A stretch of 36,042 nucleotides of DNA, taken from Saccharothrix sp. (lineage in GTDB: Bacteria; Actinomycetota; Actinomycetes; Mycobacteriales; Pseudonocardiaceae). The position numbers and the translations under genes were made by a program. The notes beneath the pieces were generated by a model, which was given only the letters and a program-made list of their open reading frames with translations, was not told the DNA's origin and made no database searches. Every line of letters starts with the position of its first letter. Position 1 is the first letter of the stretch. Location of the stretch: contig NZ_JAPSLK010000003.1 in NCBI RefSeq assembly GCF_031180885.1, positions 359,203-395,244 of the forward strand, written 5' to 3'. Shown here one piece after another: positions 15,586-23,584 of the stretch.

Positions 15586-18500
15586 GCGCGCCGGGCAACC
15601 ACCGCGCCGCCCCCGAAGTGCTGCTCCAGCGCTTCGAGGCGGTGGACGGCGCGTTCGCCCGGCTGTCCACCCGCGACCTGGACTACCGCGAGGTGCGCGA
15701 CGCCCTCTGGCTGGCCTGCCGCATCCACCCGCCGCACGCCGACCCCGCCGCGGGCCCGCTCGCGCCGCCGGACGTCGAGCCGACCGAGGCCGCATACCCG
15801 TTTCAGGAACCGCAGGCCGCAACCGAGGGCCTCGACGAGCCGGACAACTCCCCCGAACCCGACGAGGCCGCCTCCGCGTTCGACGTCGAACCGCCGCCCG
15901 AGGTGCCCGACCCCGTCCCGTTCGAGCAGTGGACGCCGGGCCCGGTGACCATGACCTCCACCGGCGAGGCGGGGGTGGTCGAGCACGGCGCCCGCGCGGC
16001 GGCGGCGTGGCCCACCATGCCGGCCATGCCCGAACGCCGGCGCATCGCACGGGCCCTGCGCCCGCTGTCCCGCCGCCGGCCCTCCCGCCGGGACTTGGTC
16101 GTCGACGAGGAGAAGACCGCCGTCCGGGCGGCCCAGGACGGGCTGTGGATCCCGGAGTGGAAGGGCTCGCCCTCGCAGCGGTTCGACGTCGCGCTGGTGG
16201 TCGACAGCGCGGTCACCGACGACCTGTGGCAGCAGACCGCGCGCGAGTTCCGGGCCGTGCTCGAACAGCAGGGCGCCTTCCGGGACGTTCGCCAGGCCAC
16301 ATTGGACACCGGCAGCCCCCACGTCTCGGCCCTGTCGCTGCGCAGCGAGGGCGGGGTGCGCCAGGACTGGCGGCACGTGGTCGACCCCACGGGTGCTCGC
16401 TTGGTGGTCGTGCTGACCGACACCATCGGCAAGGCGTGGCACAGCGGCGCTGTGGGGCACGCATTGCACCACTGGGCGCAGAAGATGCCGGTGGTCATCG
16501 TCCAGACCCTCAACCAATCGCTGTGGTCTTGGGGCGGGATCTCGACGCGTCGGCTCCAGTTGTCCGCACCACGCCCCGGCGCGCCCAACCGGCAGCTGCG
16601 AGTGGCGGGGGCGGCGGTCGGCCCGGCGGTCCCCGTGCCCGTGCTGGCGCTGTCGGCCGAGTGGATGTCGGGCTGGGCGCGGCTGGTGTCCACACCGGAC
16701 ACGTGGGTGGAAACCACGGCCACCCTCGTGGTCCCCTCCTCCGAGCCCGTCCCGGTGGACGACGACGCCGAACGGCTCACCGCGCGCGAGCGCGTGCAAC
16801 GCTTCCGCACCTACGCCTCCTCCGACAGCTTCCACCTGGCCGGTCTGCTCGCCGCGACGCCGCTGAGCCCGCCGCTGATGAAGCTGGTCCAGCGGGTCCT
16901 GCTGCCCGACTCGGACCTGACGACGCTCGCCGAGGTCGTCCTGGGCGGGTTGATGCGCCGCGTCCCCGCGTCCGATCCGGACAGCGCCGCGATCCTCTAC
17001 GAGTTCCACAATGGAGTCCGGGAAGAACTTCTGGCCACCGGCCGCCGCCTGGACACCGCGCGCGTCGCACGGGTGCTGGCCGACCACGCCGGCGAGGAGT
17101 TCCCCGTGCTGCGCGACCTGCGTGCGGTGTTGGACGATCCAGCACACGCCCCGGTCCCCGGCATCTCGGCGGAAAGCCTTCCCCTGTTGCGCGTCCAGGC
17201 GGCCGTACTGCGCGCGCTCGCAGGAAGCTACTCGCGACGCGGTCGAGAACTCGCCGAAGCGCTTGCGGCACATGACGTTCCACGGCCCGATCATGACGTT
17301 ACGCGGGTATCGGGGGACGATCCTACATTCGCCGAAGACAGGGACCACCAAGTGATTACCACCGACACCCAGTCGAACCTGGGGGGTTCGACCGGGGCGC
17401 CGCAGGGAGCTGCCCAAGGAGTTGAGGACGTGGCAACCGGTACGCACGGGACCGCGGTCGAGCGGCGCCCGACCCGCCAACCGCAGATCTGGGGGCCGGT
17501 ACCGCTCCGGAACCCGGATTTCGTCGGCCGGGAAGAGCTGCTCGAAGAGCTGCGCAAGCGGCTCGGTGAGTCCGGGACCACGGCGGTGCTGCCGGAAGCG
17601 CTGCACGGGATGGGCGGCGTGGGCAAGAGCCAGACCGTCGTCGAGTACATCCACCGCCACGCCTCGGAGTACGAGGTGGTGTGGTGGATCCCCTCCGAAC
17701 AGGAGGCGCAGATCAAAGCCAGTTTCGTGGAGCTGGCCAAACGACTCGGCGTGGCCACCGCGGGCGCCGCGGACGCGGCCGTGCCCGCCGTGCTGGAGGC
17801 GTTGCGGACCTTCGACCCGGCCAAGCGCTGGATGCTGGTGTTCGACAACGCCGACAGCCCGCAGGACGTGCGCGACTACTTCCCGGCCGGCGCCGGGCAC
17901 ATCGTCGTGACCTCCCGCAACTCCGAGTGGGGCCGGCACGCCCGCGCGGTGGCGGTCGACCTGTTCACGCGGGCCGAGAGCATCGAACTGCTGCACCGCC
18001 GGGGCGGTGACATCGACGACGTCGAAGCCGACGCGCTGGCCGAGGCCCTGGGGGACCTCCCGCTGGCCGTGGAACAGGCGGCGGCGTGGCGCGCGACCAC
18101 CGGCATGCAGGTGTCGGAATACCTGGAGTTGCTGGAGCAGAACCGCTTGGAGCTGCTGAACACGGGCGGTTCCGACGACGGCCAGGAACCGGTGGTCGCG
18201 GCCGTGTGGAACGTCCCGCTGGACCGGTTGCGCAAGGACCACCTCGAAGCCCTGGAACTGCTCCAGGTCTGCGCTTTCTTCGGCCCGGAGCCGATCTCCC
18301 AGCAGCTGTTCCGCGGCGTGCGGGAAGCGCCGGTGCCGGAGAAGCTCGGTCTGGCACTGCGCGACCCGATCAAGTTCGGCCGGGCGGTGCGGCAGATCAG
18401 CCGCTACAGCCTGGCCAAGCTCGACCACCGCAACAACTCCCTGCAGCTGCACCGCTTGGTGCAGACCGTGTTGAAGAACAGCCTTCCGCCGGAGGAGCAG

Positions 18501-19958
18501 GAAAAAATGCGCCACGCGGTTCACGTGCTGCTGGGTCACGGCGATCCGGGCGACCCGAACTCGACCGCGAACTGGCCCCGCTACGCGGAACTCCTGCCGC
18601 ACGCGCTCGTGTCACGAGCGATCGACGACACCGACGAGTGGGTCCAGTCCCTTGTGGACAACCTCGTGCAGTACCTGCTCAACACCGGTGACTTCGGTGG
18701 TGCCCGCGACCTGGCCGCGGATGCCACCAAGGCGCGCGCCGGCTCGTTGGGCGAAGCGCACCCGGCGACGCTCAAAATGGCGCTACTGCAAGGCATCGCC
18801 CTGCGTCGGCTTGGTAAAACAGCCGAGGCGTCCGAACTCAACGAGCGCACCCGGCAGCTGTTGGTCGAGACGATGGGCGAGGACCACGAGAGCATGCTGG
18901 AGATGCTCGACTCGGTCGCCGCCGATCGCCGCAGCGAAGGCCGGTTCCGCGACGAGCTGGAACTGGCCGAAACCGTGTACCAGCAGTCGAAGCAGCTGCT
19001 GGGCGAGGAAGACCCGACCACGCTGCGGTTCGCCCACAACCTCGGCGGCAGCCTGCGGTTGATGGGCGACTACCAGCGGGCTTACGAGATCGACCAGGAG
19101 AACCTGCGCCGCCGCACGGCCGTGCTGGGCGTGGAGCACTTCCACACGCAGGGCTCGCGCAACGCCCTGTGCATGGACCTGCGAGAGCGCGGTTTCTACC
19201 TGGAGGCGGCCCGCGAGCAGGAACAGGCGCTGCAGTACCAACGAGAAGTGCTCGGCGACAATCACACCCGAGTGCTCGGTGCCCAGCGCAACCTCGCGGT
19301 GTCGCTGCGCAAGGCCGGGCAGCACCGGCGGGCCAAGGACCTGGCCGAGGAATGCCTGGAGGGCTACCGGCGGCGCAACGGCGACACCGACGACGGCACC
19401 ATCATGTCGCTGATGAACCTGTCGACCGACCTGCGGCACCTGGGCGACCTCGACGGCGCGCTGGACCGGGCGCGGCGGGCGTTCCGGCAGTTCCGCAGCA
19501 AGGACCGCCGGCACCCCTTCACCCTCGTGGCGGCGCTCAACCTGGCGGTGATCCACCGGTTGCGCGGTGAGCTGGAAGAGGCTTTGGAGCTCGACGAGAA
19601 GGCGCACGAGATTCTCACCGACATGTTCGACCGCGACCACCCGTGGACCCTGGTCGCGGCCACCAACCTCGCCAGCGACTACGCCGCCCAGCACGAGTGG
19701 GAGAAGGCCAAAGCGCTGGACGAGGACACCTTCGAACGCTCGACCCGGGTGCTCGGACCGGAGCACCCGTCGACGCTGGCGGTGGCGCTGAACCTGGCCA
19801 TCGACCGGGCCGCCCTCGACGACCAGACCGGTGCGGCCAAACTGCACGGGGAGACCGTGGCGACGTTCCGTCGGGTGCTCGGTGACGACCACCCCGCGAC
19901 CATCGCCGCCGCGCAGTACACCCGCGCCAACTGCGACACCGACACCATGCAGTTGTGA
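15582..19958 (+). CDS. fxsT: SAV_2336/vWA-like region fused to FxSxx-system NB-ARC/TPR protein
   Basis: The product is 1458 residues. Residues 1-590 match the SAV_2336-type N-terminal region; within it, R-F-D-V-A-L-V-V-D-S-A-V-T (Asp208, Thr212) looks like a vWA first strand with a degenerate metal site (D-x-S-x-S replaced by D-S-A-V-T). A low-complexity linker is followed by an NB-ARC STAND NTPase: the R-N-P-D-F-V-G-R-E entry motif, Walker A G-M-G-G-V-G-K-S at 676-683, Walker B L-V-F-D at 752-755, and G-D-L-P-L-A at 824-829. From about 1010 to 1440 there are some ten TPR-like repeats with the spacing of the FxSxx-COOH-system TPR protein (e.g. L-G-E-x-H-P-x-T-L repeats). It should act as a sensor, with the TPRs binding the trigger and the NTPase oligomerising. 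The GTG start overlaps the MoxR stop. Confidence 0.88.
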   Translation: MSAPGNHRAAPEVLLQRFEAVDGAFARLSTRDLDYREVRDALWLACRIHPPHADPAAGPLAPPDVEPTEAAYPFQEPQAATEGLDEPDNSPEPDEAASAFDVEPPPEVPDPVPFEQWTPGPVTMTSTGEAGVVEHGARAAAAWPTMPAMPERRRIARALRPLSRRRPSRRDLVVDEEKTAVRAAQDGLWIPEWKGSPSQRFDVALVVDSAVTDDLWQQTAREFRAVLEQQGAFRDVRQATLDTGSPHVSALSLRSEGGVRQDWRHVVDPTGARLVVVLTDTIGKAWHSGAVGHALHHWAQKMPVVIVQTLNQSLWSWGGISTRRLQLSAPRPGAPNRQLRVAGAAVGPAVPVPVLALSAEWMSGWARLVSTPDTWVETTATLVVPSSEPVPVDDDAERLTARERVQRFRTYASSDSFHLAGLLAATPLSPPLMKLVQRVLLPDSDLTTLAEVVLGGLMRRVPASDPDSAAILYEFHNGVREELLATGRRLDTARVARVLADHAGEEFPVLRDLRAVLDDPAHAPVPGISAESLPLLRVQAAVLRALAGSYSRRGRELAEALAAHDVPRPDHDVTRVSGDDPTFAEDRDHQVITTDTQSNLGGSTGAPQGAAQGVEDVATGTHGTAVERRPTRQPQIWGPVPLRNPDFVGREELLEELRKRLGESGTTAVLPEALHGMGGVGKSQTVVEYIHRHASEYEVVWWIPSEQEAQIKASFVELAKRLGVATAGAADAAVPAVLEALRTFDPAKRWMLVFDNADSPQDVRDYFPAGAGHIVVTSRNSEWGRHARAVAVDLFTRAESIELLHRRGGDIDDVEADALAEALGDLPLAVEQAAAWRATTGMQVSEYLELLEQNRLELLNTGGSDDGQEPVVAAVWNVPLDRLRKDHLEALELLQVCAFFGPEPISQQLFRGVREAPVPEKLGLALRDPIKFGRAVRQISRYSLAKLDHRNNSLQLHRLVQTVLKNSLPPEEQEKMRHAVHVLLGHGDPGDPNSTANWPRYAELLPHALVSRAIDDTDEWVQSLVDNLVQYLLNTGDFGGARDLAADATKARAGSLGEAHPATLKMALLQGIALRRLGKTAEASELNERTRQLLVETMGEDHESMLEMLDSVAADRRSEGRFRDELELAETVYQQSKQLLGEEDPTTLRFAHNLGGSLRLMGDYQRAYEIDQENLRRRTAVLGVEHFHTQGSRNALCMDLRERGFYLEAAREQEQALQYQREVLGDNHTRVLGAQRNLAVSLRKAGQHRRAKDLAEECLEGYRRRNGDTDDGTIMSLMNLSTDLRHLGDLDGALDRARRAFRQFRSKDRRHPFTLVAALNLAVIHRLRGELEEALELDEKAHEILTDMFDRDHPWTLVAATNLASDYAAQHEWEKAKALDEDTFERSTRVLGPEHPSTLAVALNLAIDRAALDDQTGAAKLHGETVATFRRVLGDDHPATIAAAQYTRANCDTDTMQL

Positions 19959-19964
19959 CACCGC

Positions 19965-21710
19965 TCAGCTGGCGGCCAGGTCGGACCAGGCCGCCAGCTG
20001 TGTCGGGGTCGGGCCGCCCGCGCCGGCCAGCGCCACGTACAGCGCACGCACCAGTTCGGGACGGTCGCGCAGGGTCTTCGAACGCACCACGCGGCCCAGG
20101 CCGCACCAAGCGGCGAGGTCCGAGGGATTCGCGGTGACCCGCGCCTCCCACAGCCGGGCGGCTCGCCGCCGGTCGCCCGCCAGGTACGCGGCTTCCGCGC
20201 CGGCCGGGTCGACGCCGCGCAGGTACTCGTCGGGTGCCTTCAGCCGCGCTTCGGCGAGCGTGCTCAGCAGGGTGCGACCGCCCTCCCCGGCGGGGACCAA
20301 CTCGTGCGGCACGTCGGTCGTGTAGGCCGTGCTGCCGCGCCGCCACGCCGCCGCCAGCGCCCGCACCGCGGTCGGGTCGGGCCGCACGTGCCGCAGCCGC
20401 CACAGCGCCCGGTGCTCGTCGGTGATGCACTCGACCGCCCGCACGACCTCGGGTCGGGCGTCGTCGAGCGAGCACGCCGCCAAGCGGACCGCCACACCCG
20501 CCGCGAACCGGCGGCCCGGCTCGGTCAGTTCCGGCAGACGACGCAGCACGCCGAGCACCTCGGTCACCTGGCGGTGCCGGTAGACGAACGCGTACTCGCC
20601 GCGCACGGCCATCTCCTCGGGCACCAACTTGCGTTGCACGTGCCAGAACTCCACCACGCTGCAAAAGGCGTACACGCCGTGCAGGAGAGCCGTGACCGGG
20701 CGCGGGTAGTCCAGCCAGGGCGCGTAGTACCTGGCCACCCGGTCGTCGTCGGCCAGTGGCAGCAGCTCGAGCAGGGCGTTGACCTTGGAGTGCTGGATCT
20801 CGTGGACCAGGGCTTCGGCGAAGTGCACCGCGGACTCCTTGGGCGACATGGCGATCGACCCGAACGCCGCCGTGGACGACGCGGCGAACACCCGCTCCTC
20901 GGCGGCCAGCGGGACGACGTTGCGCAGCCCGGCGGCCAACTCCTCGGCCCACTCCGGGTGCTCGTGGGTAAGCATGTCCCATGCCTCGTCCATGTACTTG
21001 CACCACTCGGCGCGCTGGTCGTGGCTCAGCGGGCGGGGCGGGACGGGCGAGCTGAATTCCCGGTAGGGGTCGAGGTCGTCCAGCACCATGCGCACACGCC
21101 GCCCTCGTGCCGCGGTGTGGTGCACCCGAAGCGACTGGTGCACCACCTCCACCGACGCACCGGCGACTTCGACGACCAGACCCGCCGACGTCCCGCGCAG
21201 GACGGCCGCACCCACCGGGAACGCCGTGGCCAGCCGCAACACACCCACCGTCGGCAACGCCACCGCACCGTGCACCACCGGCACCGGCACCGCGAATTCC
21301 AGTCCCGCGCGGAATGCCGCCGCGGCGGCGAGTGCGTGAAACCCGCCCACTTCCGACCACAACGGTGTCGAGTCGACCGCCATGCCGAGCACTTGGCGCA
21401 GTGCGCGGGCGAGCCACACACCGACGGTCGGGTAGAGCAAGACGTCCTCGACGACGTACGGCGCCCGGTCCTCCGCCTTCGCGAGCAACGCCCACGCCGC
21501 GCCGATGTCGTGGAACGGGCCGAGGTCGAGCGAGGACGCCGCCGCCTCTTCCGCGAACGTTTTCAAGCGCAGCCTGCGAAGGCTGTGTTGTCCATTCCGC
21601 AAAATTGCGATTCCGCCGGGACCGACGGGCCCGCCACAGATCTCCTCGAAGACGGAACGGGGCAGGCGGTGGGTGTCCAGCTCGACGTGACCAGCGGCCC
21701 GACTAGTCAC
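19965..21710 (-). CDS. aKG-HExxH-type peptide beta-hydroxylase, FxSxx-associated
   Basis: The product is 581 residues from GTG 21710. The key motif is L-V-H-E-I-Q-H-S-K-V-N-A-L, with HEIQH at 303-307, the metal-binding His-Glu-x-x-His of this family. It is followed by Y-Y-A-P-W-L-D-Y-P-R-P and A-L-L-H-G-V-Y-A-F, whose His344 is a probable third ligand. The family, once called the HEXXH motif domain, is encoded with FxSxx-type RiPP precursors and is now annotated as an alpha-ketoglutarate-dependent peptide beta-hydroxylase. The start was chosen because AAGGA lies four bases upstream and GTGACTAG couples it to the precursor's stop; an in-frame GTG at 21731 lacks a ribosome site. It ends six bases from the end of the convergent vWA/NB-ARC/TPR gene. 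Confidence 0.87.
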   Translation of the reverse strand: MTSRAAGHVELDTHRLPRSVFEEICGGPVGPGGIAILRNGQHSLRRLRLKTFAEEAAASSLDLGPFHDIGAAWALLAKAEDRAPYVVEDVLLYPTVGVWLARALRQVLGMAVDSTPLWSEVGGFHALAAAAAFRAGLEFAVPVPVVHGAVALPTVGVLRLATAFPVGAAVLRGTSAGLVVEVAGASVEVVHQSLRVHHTAARGRRVRMVLDDLDPYREFSSPVPPRPLSHDQRAEWCKYMDEAWDMLTHEHPEWAEELAAGLRNVVPLAAEERVFAASSTAAFGSIAMSPKESAVHFAEALVHEIQHSKVNALLELLPLADDDRVARYYAPWLDYPRPVTALLHGVYAFCSVVEFWHVQRKLVPEEMAVRGEYAFVYRHRQVTEVLGVLRRLPELTEPGRRFAAGVAVRLAACSLDDARPEVVRAVECITDEHRALWRLRHVRPDPTAVRALAAAWRRGSTAYTTDVPHELVPAGEGGRTLLSTLAEARLKAPDEYLRGVDPAGAEAAYLAGDRRRAARLWEARVTANPSDLAAWCGLGRVVRSKTLRDRPELVRALYVALAGAGGPTPTQLAAWSDLAAS

Positions 21711-21879
21711 GCTGTCCTTGGATGGAATCACCGAACCAACCCCGAACCGCCTCGTCGACGGTGTGCCGAATGGCAGCGGTCAACTGCGAGCTGTGCAAGG
21801 ATCTCAAGTCCGCCAGCCGAAGTCCCGTGAGGTCGAGCAACCCCGACGACAGTTCGGCCGGTGCACCACCATCTGCCAC
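21703..21879 (-). CDS. FxSxx-like RiPP precursor peptide with atypical C-terminus
   Basis: The peptide is 58 residues from GTG 21879, preceded by GGGAGG at eight bases. Its leader S-S-G-L-L-D-L-T-G-L-R-L-A-D-L, then H-S-S-Q-L-T-A-A-I-R-H-T-V-D-E-A, matches the leader pattern of FxSxx-COOH precursors (L-x-D-L-T-G-x-x-L-x-x-L, then a helix like A-L-R-R-V-L-D-E). Those precursors end F-x-S-x-x at the carboxyl terminus, and the Phe and Ser region is where a cyclophane forms. Here the end is W-F-G-D-S-I-Q-G-Q-R-D, with Phe and Ser three apart rather than two, and six residues after Ser. It is either a variant substrate or a degenerate one. Its stop overlaps the start of the hydroxylase. The frame is open further upstream to 21981, but that part has no family match. 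Confidence 0.75.
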   Translation of the reverse strand: MADGGAPAELSSGLLDLTGLRLADLRSLHSSQLTAAIRHTVDEAVRGWFGDSIQGQRD

Positions 21880-22130
21880 GTCGATCGCCTCCCGCGCTCG
21901 CCCGCCGTCTTTCCATGATGCCCGAACGACCAGAAGCGCGAAACAGCCAGCCGGATAGGCGACAGCGGCCAAGAGGTGCATTCACCCACCGACCGCCTCG
22001 CGGCGCAGTCGTGAAAGCGGGATTCGCGCGGCGGCCGCGTGTACCGAACGGTTCACGGGCGCAGCACGGCCAAGCAAGCGCGACGCGAGGCGCAGAGCCC
22101 GGTCCGAGGAACCCGTCCTCCGCCGGCGGG
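21880..22130. promoter_or_regulatory. Probable promoter region of the precursor-hydroxylase pair
   Basis: The precursor start at 21879 has no minus-strand gene directly upstream, so its promoter must lie in this stretch. No clear hexamers are visible by eye. Open frames on both strands here look like shadow or decayed sequence. Confidence 0.35.
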
Positions 22131-22245
22131 AGGACAGTGCCCACCGGCGGGTCGACGCGGGCGAGGACCTGGAAACGGCGGTTATCCGAGAGGTGGCCGA
22201 GGAGAAGGGACTCGCCGACGTCGAACCGGGTCAGTCCCCGGGGCG
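22104..22245 (+). pseudogene. Remnant of a NUDIX hydrolase
   Basis: The plus frame reads E-P-V-L-R-R-R-E-D-S-A-H-R-R, then V-D-A-G-E-D-L-E-T-A-V-I-R-E-V-A-E-E-K-G, then L. The second part is a NUDIX box (G-x5-E-x7-R-E-U-x-E-E-x-G-U) complete in its metal-binding part, but the glycine-rich start of the box (G-G-x-V-x-x-G) is damaged by a small deletion. Neither a convincing start nor the rest of the roughly 130-150-residue fold can be found. It is a fragment. Confidence 0.55.
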
Positions 22246-22583
22246 TGCGACAACGCCCGCACCCGCACACGGAACCTCCCACCCCGCCCAGCGCGGGGCG
22301 CATCCACCGCACTCGAAGGAGGAATACTGGCCGAGCAACGGCTCGCTCCACCGCACCGGCTCCCGCAGGTCCAACACACCGAGGAGGCCTGGGAAGTCGG
22401 CCTCCGCGGGCCCGTCACCTGAACGCGTGCCAGCCGAACTCGCCGGCGTGGTGGCGCAGCGATTTCCACTGGCTGGAACCGTTGCACGCGCAAGGAGGCT
22501 CGGCGTAAGGAACGCATCGCTCACGCGCTGTTCGGAACGCCGCCCGTCTGGAAAATGCCAACACCAGGACCTCGGTCGGCACT

Positions 22584-22862
22584 ATGAAGGATGCATGGCC
22601 CAATCTCACCCTGTACATGGGCGACCTGGTCCGCTACGTGCTGCGGGAGCGCCACTCGCTAACGGGCGGGATGATCGACGAAGCGACACGTGCCGAGCTG
22701 CGCGAGACGGCGACTTTCAGCGCCGCGGTGGACAGGGTCGCCTACGCGGACATGAAGATCCTGTACGCCGATGAAACCTCGGCGCGGTTTCAGTACCTGG
22801 TAACCGGCCTGGCCGATTTCCACCAGCAGATCAGGGAGGCGCTCGCCGGCGTATACAAGCAC
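22584..22862 (+). pseudogene. Unrecognised gene fragment ending at a rearrangement point
   Basis: From an ATG at 22584 (coding character extends upstream in frame, A-V-R-N-A-A-R-L-E-N-A-N-T-R) the product is helical and charged: W-P-N-L-T-L-Y-M-G-D-L-V-R-Y-V-L-R-E-R, then L-A-D-F-H-Q-Q-I-R-E-A-L-A-G-V-Y-K-H. Directly afterwards the sequence becomes the antisense of a GH20 hexosaminidase, while the frame stays open by chance to 23294. So only about 95 residues look native. I do not recognise the family. The original C-terminus, and probably the N-terminus, is missing. Confidence 0.5.
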
Positions 22863-23309
22863 TGTTCCGTAGTACGCACCGGTCTCCGTGCCACCGGTGA
22901 TCGTGATTCGGTCTGTGGTCTCCAGCCGGTACGCCTCGGACCGCAGGTCGGCCGACACCCCGCCGTAGGAAGCCGTGGCGTCCACGCGCGACGCGACGTC
23001 ACCGGGCTTCGGTTCGCCGACGGCTGTGCCGAGCCGCAGACCGGTCAGCTCCGCCAACTCATCGACCACCTGGCCTGCCAACTGCCGGAGTCGTGGCGAG
23101 GCGTCCGCCGCGACCACGACCCGAGCGGTGGAGGACAGCCGCACCTGCCCCGTCCCACCGACCCATTCCTGCAGCGCGTGAACGACGGAGGGTGCGACGT
23201 CGTTCACGGCGACGGCCGTCCCGGTCGCCACGAGCGAACCGGTGCCGGCCATCAGGGTGGTGGCCATCGCCAACAACCACCGCCTGGCCCGTGACCTTGG
23301 TGTGCGCAC
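22863..23309 (-). pseudogene. N-terminal remnant of a GH20 beta-N-acetylhexosaminidase
   Basis: From GTG 23309, with GGAGGG about eight bases upstream, the product starts with a signal peptide (S-R-A-R-R-W-L-L-A-M-A-T-T-L-M-A-G) and continues with the non-catalytic N-terminal domain of family 20 hexosaminidases: V-D-E-L-A-E-L-T-G-L, E-A-Y-R-L-E-T-T-D-R-I-T-I-T-G and G-T-E-T-G-A-Y-Y-G-T. In intact enzymes this last motif leads into the catalytic barrel (R-T-x-x-Q) with the Asp-Glu pair. Here the match stops exactly after Y-Y-G-T at about 22863 and the barrel is missing. Promoter and signal peptide look intact, so a short secreted fragment could still be made. Confidence 0.75.
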
Positions 23310-23429
23310 GGGTGTGCTCCCTCCGCTGTCACTCTCCATCGCCGGATTCGGTGGACATGTGCAGTTCGAGGCGGACCCGGCCACGGCGGCGCTGTCGTGG
23401 CCGGGTTGCCGGACCCGTTGACACAATTG

Positions 23430-23469
23430 GTCCCACAGTGGACTTACTGACAGGTGGTCCATAGTGGAC
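23430..23469 (-). promoter_or_regulatory. Paired palindromic sites upstream of the GH20 remnant
   Basis: GTCCATAGTGGAC at 23457-23469 is a palindrome (GTCCA-TAG-TGGAC), and GTCCCACAGTGGAC at 23430-23443 has matching ends (GTCC...GGAC). The two extended sites, TGGTCC-x-x-AGTGGACT, are near-repeats about 27 bases apart and lie about 120-160 bases before the GTG of the hexosaminidase. They are plausible operators for a repressor of aminosugar or glycan genes; the regulator is not identified. Confidence 0.45.
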
Positions 23470-23543
23470 TGATGCGCCGGCCATAAGAGGTGCCTGTCGG
23501 GCGCCCGTATCAACGCAGCGCCCGGGTTGCCTGTGGTGGTCGC

Positions 23544-23584
23544 CCCGGGTGCTCGGGTCCGCCCTTGCCTCCCGAGCACCCGGG
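23544..23584 (-). terminator. Hairpin of a tandem terminator, distal
   Basis: A perfect 14-base-pair stem, cccgggtgctcggg at 23544-23557 and its complement at 23571-23584, with a 13-base loop. It directly abuts the second hairpin, and both follow the end of the ThuA gene. Confidence 0.7.

Noticed and set aside
15516..18602. Minus-strand open frame of 1028 codons inside the vWA/NB-ARC/TPR gene
   Set aside because: Antisense shadow: no family resemblance, while the plus strand has Walker motifs and TPRs in the same interval.
21880..21981. Longer form of the FxSxx-like precursor starting at 21981
   Set aside because: The additional 34 residues are hydrophobic and Arg-rich without resemblance to the leader family, and the GTG at 21879 has a strong ribosome site.
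22863..23294. Continuation of the plus-strand frame that begins at 22584
   Set aside because: This part is antisense to a clear GH20 N-terminal domain, so it is not considered genuine coding sequence.
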